A stretch of DNA of 64,000 nucleotides from Corynebacterium auris (GTDB lineage Bacteria; Actinomycetota; Actinomycetes; Mycobacteriales; Mycobacteriaceae), in contig NZ_CP047047.1 of the NCBI RefSeq assembly GCF_030408575.1, positions 1,227,991 through 1,291,990 of the forward strand, given 5' to 3'. The notes under the pieces are model-generated. The model was not told where the DNA came from and searched no databases. It saw only the letters and a list, made by a program, of their open reading frames with translations. Numbering within the stretch: position 1 is the stretch's first letter; each line of letters opens with the position of its first letter. Made by a program: the position numbers and the translations under genes. Shown one piece after another: positions 59,279 through 64,000 of the stretch.

Positions 59279-60213
59279 TCGAACCTCACTCCCTGCTCAT
59301 CTCCGTCCGTGTTCAGATTCAGCCCGCGGGCCCACGCCGCGGCCTCCATCATCTTCTTGCCCGGCGGCTGGATCTCGCCGAGCCGCACCTCGGTGGTCGC
59401 CGTGCCCACGTAGACGGCGTTCTTCTCGCGCCGCACCTCGCCTGGCGCAAGCTGCGCGCCCTCCGCGACCTCGACGGGGCCCAGCTTCAGGCGTGTGCCG
59501 CCCCACGTCGTCCACGCCCCCGGCGCGGGGGTGTGGGCGCGGATCCGGCGGTCGATCGTCTCGGCCGGGCTGTCCCACGCCACCCGGGCGTCACCCTGGG
59601 TGATCTTCGGGGCGTAGGTCCCGTCGGCGGTCTGCGGCGAAGGCTGCGCCGTACCCCTCTCAAGGGCGGTCATGGTCTGCACAAGGAGGTCGCCGCCGCG
59701 GTGCGAAAGGCGGCCGAGGAGGTCCGCCGCGGTATCGCGCGGCCCGACCCTTTCGGTGACGGTGCCGAGCACGTCGCCGGTGTCCAGGCCGGCGTCGATG
59801 CGGAAGGTGGTCGCCCCTGTTACGGCGTCGCCGTGCGCTATGGCGGCCTGCACCGGGGCGGCGCCGCGCCACGCGGGCAACAGAGAAAAGTGCAGGTTCA
59901 CCCATCCGTGCGTGGGAATAGCCAGCATGTCCTCCGGCACCAGGTTGCCGTAGGCGACCACGGGGATCGCCTCGGGGGCCAGCTCGCGCAGGCGCTGCCG
60001 GATGGAGTCGTCGCCCCGCAACATTTCGGGGGTGAGCACCTCTATGCCGTGCTCTTCGGCGAGCGCTCTCACCGGCGAGGGGCGCAGGCTGCGTCCTCGG
60101 CCGCGGCGCGCGTCGGGGCGGGTCAGCACCGCGAGGACCTCGTGGTCGGAGCCGATCAATTTCTCCAGGGACACCACCGCGGGTTCGGGCGTGCCGGCGA
60201 ATACCAGTCGCAT
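59275..60213 (-). CDS. fmt: Methionyl-tRNA formyltransferase
   Basis: 312 residues. [16 protein letters not shown], folate-site [20 protein letters not shown], and [15 protein letters not shown]. It formylates initiator Met-tRNA; the next gene upstream, def, removes the formyl group from finished proteins. It abuts def with no gap. Confidence 0.96.
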   Translation of the reverse strand: MRLVFAGTPEPAVVSLEKLIGSDHEVLAVLTRPDARRGRGRSLRPSPVRALAEEHGIEVLTPEMLRGDDSIRQRLRELAPEAIPVVAYGNLVPEDMLAIPTHGWVNLHFSLLPAWRGAAPVQAAIAHGDAVTGATTFRIDAGLDTGDVLGTVTERVGPRDTAADLLGRLSHRGGDLLVQTMTALERGTAQPSPQTADGTYAPKITQGDARVAWDSPAETIDRRIRAHTPAPGAWTTWGGTRLKLGPVEVAEGAQLAPGEVRREKNAVYVGTATTEVRLGEIQPPGKKMMEAAAWARGLNLNTDGDEQGVRFE

Positions 60214-60714
60214 CTACTTCTCCTTGAACCAGTCCGCGTTGCGGATCATCGACATTGCTTCCGCGCGCACCGCCGGATCCATGCGGCGCATGAACATGAT
60301 CCCGTCGAGGTGGTCGGTTTCGTGCTGAATGCAGCGCGCGAGCAGCCCCGTTGCGCGCAGGGAAACCGGGCGCCCTTCCGCATCGCGCCCGGCCGCCACG
60401 ACGTCGTTGTAGCGCGTCACGGGCCCCGCCACACCGGGGACGGACAGACAGCCCTCACGCCCGGTCTGCTCGCTGGCGCCGAGGGGCCGCCACACCGGGT
60501 TGACCAGGTGGCCCCGCAGGCCCTGGCAATCGAAGACAAACACGCGCCGGCTCACACCGACCTGGTTCGCGGCGAGGCCGACGCCGCCCGCACGGTCCAT
60601 CGTCTCGAGCATGTCCGCGACGAGCCTGCGCACAGGCTCCCCGAAGTCCTCCACCGCATCGGCCACGGCGCCCAGCACCGGGTCGCCGAACAACCTGATC
60701 TCGCGCACTGCCAT
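60214..60714 (-). CDS. def: Peptide deformylase
   Basis: 166 residues with all three motifs: GVGLAANQVGV, EGCLSVPG (metal Cys) and QHETDHLDG (metal His pair and catalytic Glu). Removes N-formyl groups from nascent proteins. Adjacent to fmt. Confidence 0.96.
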   Translation of the reverse strand: MAVREIRLFGDPVLGAVADAVEDFGEPVRRLVADMLETMDRAGGVGLAANQVGVSRRVFVFDCQGLRGHLVNPVWRPLGASEQTGREGCLSVPGVAGPVTRYNDVVAAGRDAEGRPVSLRATGLLARCIQHETDHLDGIMFMRRMDPAVRAEAMSMIRNADWFKEK

Positions 60715-60742
60715 GGTGATCGAGTCTACGTGAGCGTGTCTT

Positions 60743-62767
60743 TCAGCCGATATTGATGGGGTCGACCTGCACGCGCAACGGCAGATCCTGCTTTCTGGTC
60801 ACCCGGCTCACCGCACCGGCCCGCAGCGCCCGCCCCAGCTCGGCGCGCCCTGCGAGGGGGCTGCGCACCAACATGCGCTGCGCGGGGCCGAACTCCGCCT
60901 CGTTCCACTGCCCGGGCAGGCCCGCACCGGCGGGCAGGTCCACCGGGCCGAGCTTTTCGGTGTGGGCGGGCAGCTCGGTGTGCGCGAAGAAGTCGTCGAG
61001 GGCGGCACGCGGGGCGTCGATCAGCGCGACGTGCACCGCGGGCGGGAACCGGGCCTCGCGGCGCTGCTCCAGCTCGAGCGCAGCGAAGCCGGCGGCGTCC
61101 CAGCGGATCAGGTGCTGGACGGCCGGGAGGGTGGGCTCGGCCACCACCACGACCTCCCCGCCGGCCTCGCGGGGCTCGACGAGTGTGGCCGCGACCATCC
61201 AGGCGGCAAAGGCGTCCTCCACCGCGCGCAAGTCGGGGCGGCGCAGCAGAGCCCAGGTATCCAGAAGCGCCGCCGCCCCGTAGCCCCCGCCCTCGACGGC
61301 GGGCTCGGCCCCGGGGGTGGCCACGACGAGCGCCGGCTCGCGCGGTACTGAATCCAGGATCCGCTCGCCCCAGGAGGTGCGCACGCGGGTGCGGGGGAAC
61401 GCCCGGCCGAGCTCCTCCGCGGTGCGCTCGGTGCCCACCACCACCGCGCGCAGCGCGCGGGAGCCGCACTCGGGGCAGACGTGCGCCGTGTCGACGCGCC
61501 CGCACCAGCGGCACGCCGGCGCCGCGGCGGTCGAGATGTCGGCGGGCAGACCCAGCGGCCCGTTGCACCAGCGACAGCGCGCGGGCGCCCGGCACCGCCC
61601 GCAGGCCAGGGAGCGGATGTACCCGGTGCGCGGGACCTGAAAGAGCACGGGGGCGCCGCGCTCGAGGGCCCGCGCCGCAGCCTGGAAGGCCACGGACGGC
61701 AGGCGCGCCTCGCGGGCCCGGGGATCGCGCTCGAGCGCGGCGTCGCTGTCGCCGGCCGCCCTGATGTGCGGCCCGCGCTGACGCAGGACCTCTCGCGGCG
61801 CCACCAGTTCGTGCATCCAGCCGGATTCGACGAGCAGCTGGGTCTCGGCCGTGCGCGCGTAGCCGCCGATAATTAGCGAGACCCCCTCGATCGCGGAGCG
61901 GCTGGTCAGCACCTCCCGCGCGTGGACGTAGGGGGCGCGGGGGTCCACGAGAGACTCCTCCCCGTCGTGCATAAGCACCATTAACCGCAGATCCTGCACC
62001 GGCGCGAAAGCCGCCGAGCGTGTCCCTACCACCAGCCTGCCCTGCCCGTGCAGCACGGACAGGTAGCGCGAGTAGCGGGCCTGCGGGCCCTGCGCCGCGG
62101 TCAACGTGGTCACCTGGCGCGGCCCGACGAGCTCGCGCAGGGCCGCCTCGCACTTATCGACGTCCCGCTGGTCCGGCACCACAACCAGAACGCCTCCCCC
62201 GTCGACGACGACCTTCGCCGCGAGAGCCGCGACCGCCTCCTCCCACTTTTCCCCCGGGGCGACCTGCCACGCCGCGCGCGCCAGCTTGCCGTCCACGACG
62301 GCGTCGACGAAGGACTGCCCGTAGCCGTAGGCCGTCCACGCGGACAGGTCGGGCTCGCCGGCCTCGCCCAGCTCCTCCCAGGGGGTCGTGGTGTCCGTCT
62401 CCTCCGCCTTCGCGTGCCGGGCGGGGATGGCGGAGCGGTAGATGTCGCTGCGGATCCCGGCGTAGCGCTCGGCGAGGGCGTCGATAAGCCTGCGTGTGCG
62501 CGCTGGCGCGACGACCTCGGGCGAGATCACGCGCTCGATGTAGCGCAGCTCGCCGTCGTGCTCGGAGGTGGCGTGGCGCGACAGGACGATCGCGTCGACG
62601 AGCCGGCCTGCGAAGCGGATGCGCACGCGCACCCCCGGCTGGGCCGCCGCGGAGTCCGCCTCGGTGACCAGGTAGTCGAAGGGGCGGTCGAGGTGCGCCA
62701 GGCCAAGCAGGGGCAAAAGGCGCGCAACGGGCGCCTGCGCCGCAGGTGAAGAGGGCGTTCGTGGCAT
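60743..62767 (-). CDS. priA: PriA-like primosomal protein, helicase motifs lost
   Basis: 674 residues. N-terminal DNA-binding domain (LGLAHLDRPFDYLV), and zinc-binding Cys clusters CGRCRAPARCRWC and CRWCGRVDTAHVCPECG in the second half. No Walker A GxGKS/T is present: the corresponding position reads DGGGVLVVVPDQ, and the DEEH box is replaced by HDGEES. This is the usual state of actinobacterial PriA, thought to act in replication restart without helicase activity. Confidence 0.92.
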   Translation of the reverse strand: MPRTPSSPAAQAPVARLLPLLGLAHLDRPFDYLVTEADSAAAQPGVRVRIRFAGRLVDAIVLSRHATSEHDGELRYIERVISPEVVAPARTRRLIDALAERYAGIRSDIYRSAIPARHAKAEETDTTTPWEELGEAGEPDLSAWTAYGYGQSFVDAVVDGKLARAAWQVAPGEKWEEAVAALAAKVVVDGGGVLVVVPDQRDVDKCEAALRELVGPRQVTTLTAAQGPQARYSRYLSVLHGQGRLVVGTRSAAFAPVQDLRLMVLMHDGEESLVDPRAPYVHAREVLTSRSAIEGVSLIIGGYARTAETQLLVESGWMHELVAPREVLRQRGPHIRAAGDSDAALERDPRAREARLPSVAFQAAARALERGAPVLFQVPRTGYIRSLACGRCRAPARCRWCNGPLGLPADISTAAAPACRWCGRVDTAHVCPECGSRALRAVVVGTERTAEELGRAFPRTRVRTSWGERILDSVPREPALVVATPGAEPAVEGGGYGAAALLDTWALLRRPDLRAVEDAFAAWMVAATLVEPREAGGEVVVVAEPTLPAVQHLIRWDAAGFAALELEQRREARFPPAVHVALIDAPRAALDDFFAHTELPAHTEKLGPVDLPAGAGLPGQWNEAEFGPAQRMLVRSPLAGRAELGRALRAGAVSRVTRKQDLPLRVQVDPINIG

Positions 62768-62782
62768 GTCCCGGCGGCGGGC

Positions 62783-64000
<1,218 letters not shown>

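Overview
The window is a high-GC actinobacterial chromosome segment, almost certainly from a Corynebacterium. Three blocks have corynebacterial gene order: acn-acnR-amidotransferase; sufRBDCSU-sufT, mptB, ctaA/ctaB, tkt-tal-zwf-opcA-pgl; and metK-priA-def-fmt-rsmB-rpe-rib genes-uvrC-rapZ-yvcK-whiA-gap-pgk-tpiA-secG. Leaderless-looking start sites (TANNNT followed 7-8 bases later by ATG or GTG) also fit this group. No rRNA, tRNA or CRISPR array was seen.

Layout. 1-5847: end of aconitase, its repressor AcnR, a class I glutamine amidotransferase, an ACT protein, a UPF0210 protein, an HNH/DUF222 protein and an ABC-F ATPase. 5962-8120: a lower-GC accessory patch with a decayed IS481-type transposase, a frameshifted secreted protein and a small membrane protein coupled to it (a possible bacteriocin/immunity pair). 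8128-14460: the Fe-S assembly (SUF) operon with its SufR repressor. 14514-19899: mannosyltransferase MptB, a two-gene ABC exporter, and haem A/haem O synthesis. 20188-26662: the pentose phosphate operon.

26663-44745 is a genomic island between pgl and secG, bordered by IS debris (an IS21-type end on the left, an IS3 remnant on the right). It carries a biosynthetic gene cluster that starts with the three 4-amino-L-phenylalanine (PAPA) functions: a PapA-type aminodeoxychorismate synthase with the diagnostic PIKGT lysine, a PapB-type mutase and a PapC-type dehydrogenase. These are followed by an alpha-oxoamine synthase-like PLP enzyme, a fused FAD oxidase/NPPY methyltransferase, a Tat-exported beta-propeller amidohydrolase, a GNAT acyltransferase, a DHA2-type exporter and a second MetK. 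I do not recognise this combination as any cluster with a known product. It appears inactivated in this strain. papB is split by an IS21-family element with a 5-bp target duplication, and excising that element in silico restores the frame exactly. That element is itself deleted and carries an intact IS256 element with a 9-bp duplication. The AraC-type regulator has an in-frame amber codon, a terminal SDR gene is frameshifted and truncated, and the cluster MetK has Arg in place of the catalytic His.

44753-64000, all on the minus strand: secG and the glycolytic genes tpiA-pgk-gap; whiA-yvcK-rapZ-uvrC; a PH-domain membrane protein; riboflavin synthesis (ribH, ribAB, ribE, ribD); rpe; translation-related rsmB, fmt and def; a helicase-dead PriA; and the housekeeping metK, whose start lies beyond the window. 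ppc, which in C. glutamicum sits between tpi and secG, is absent here.
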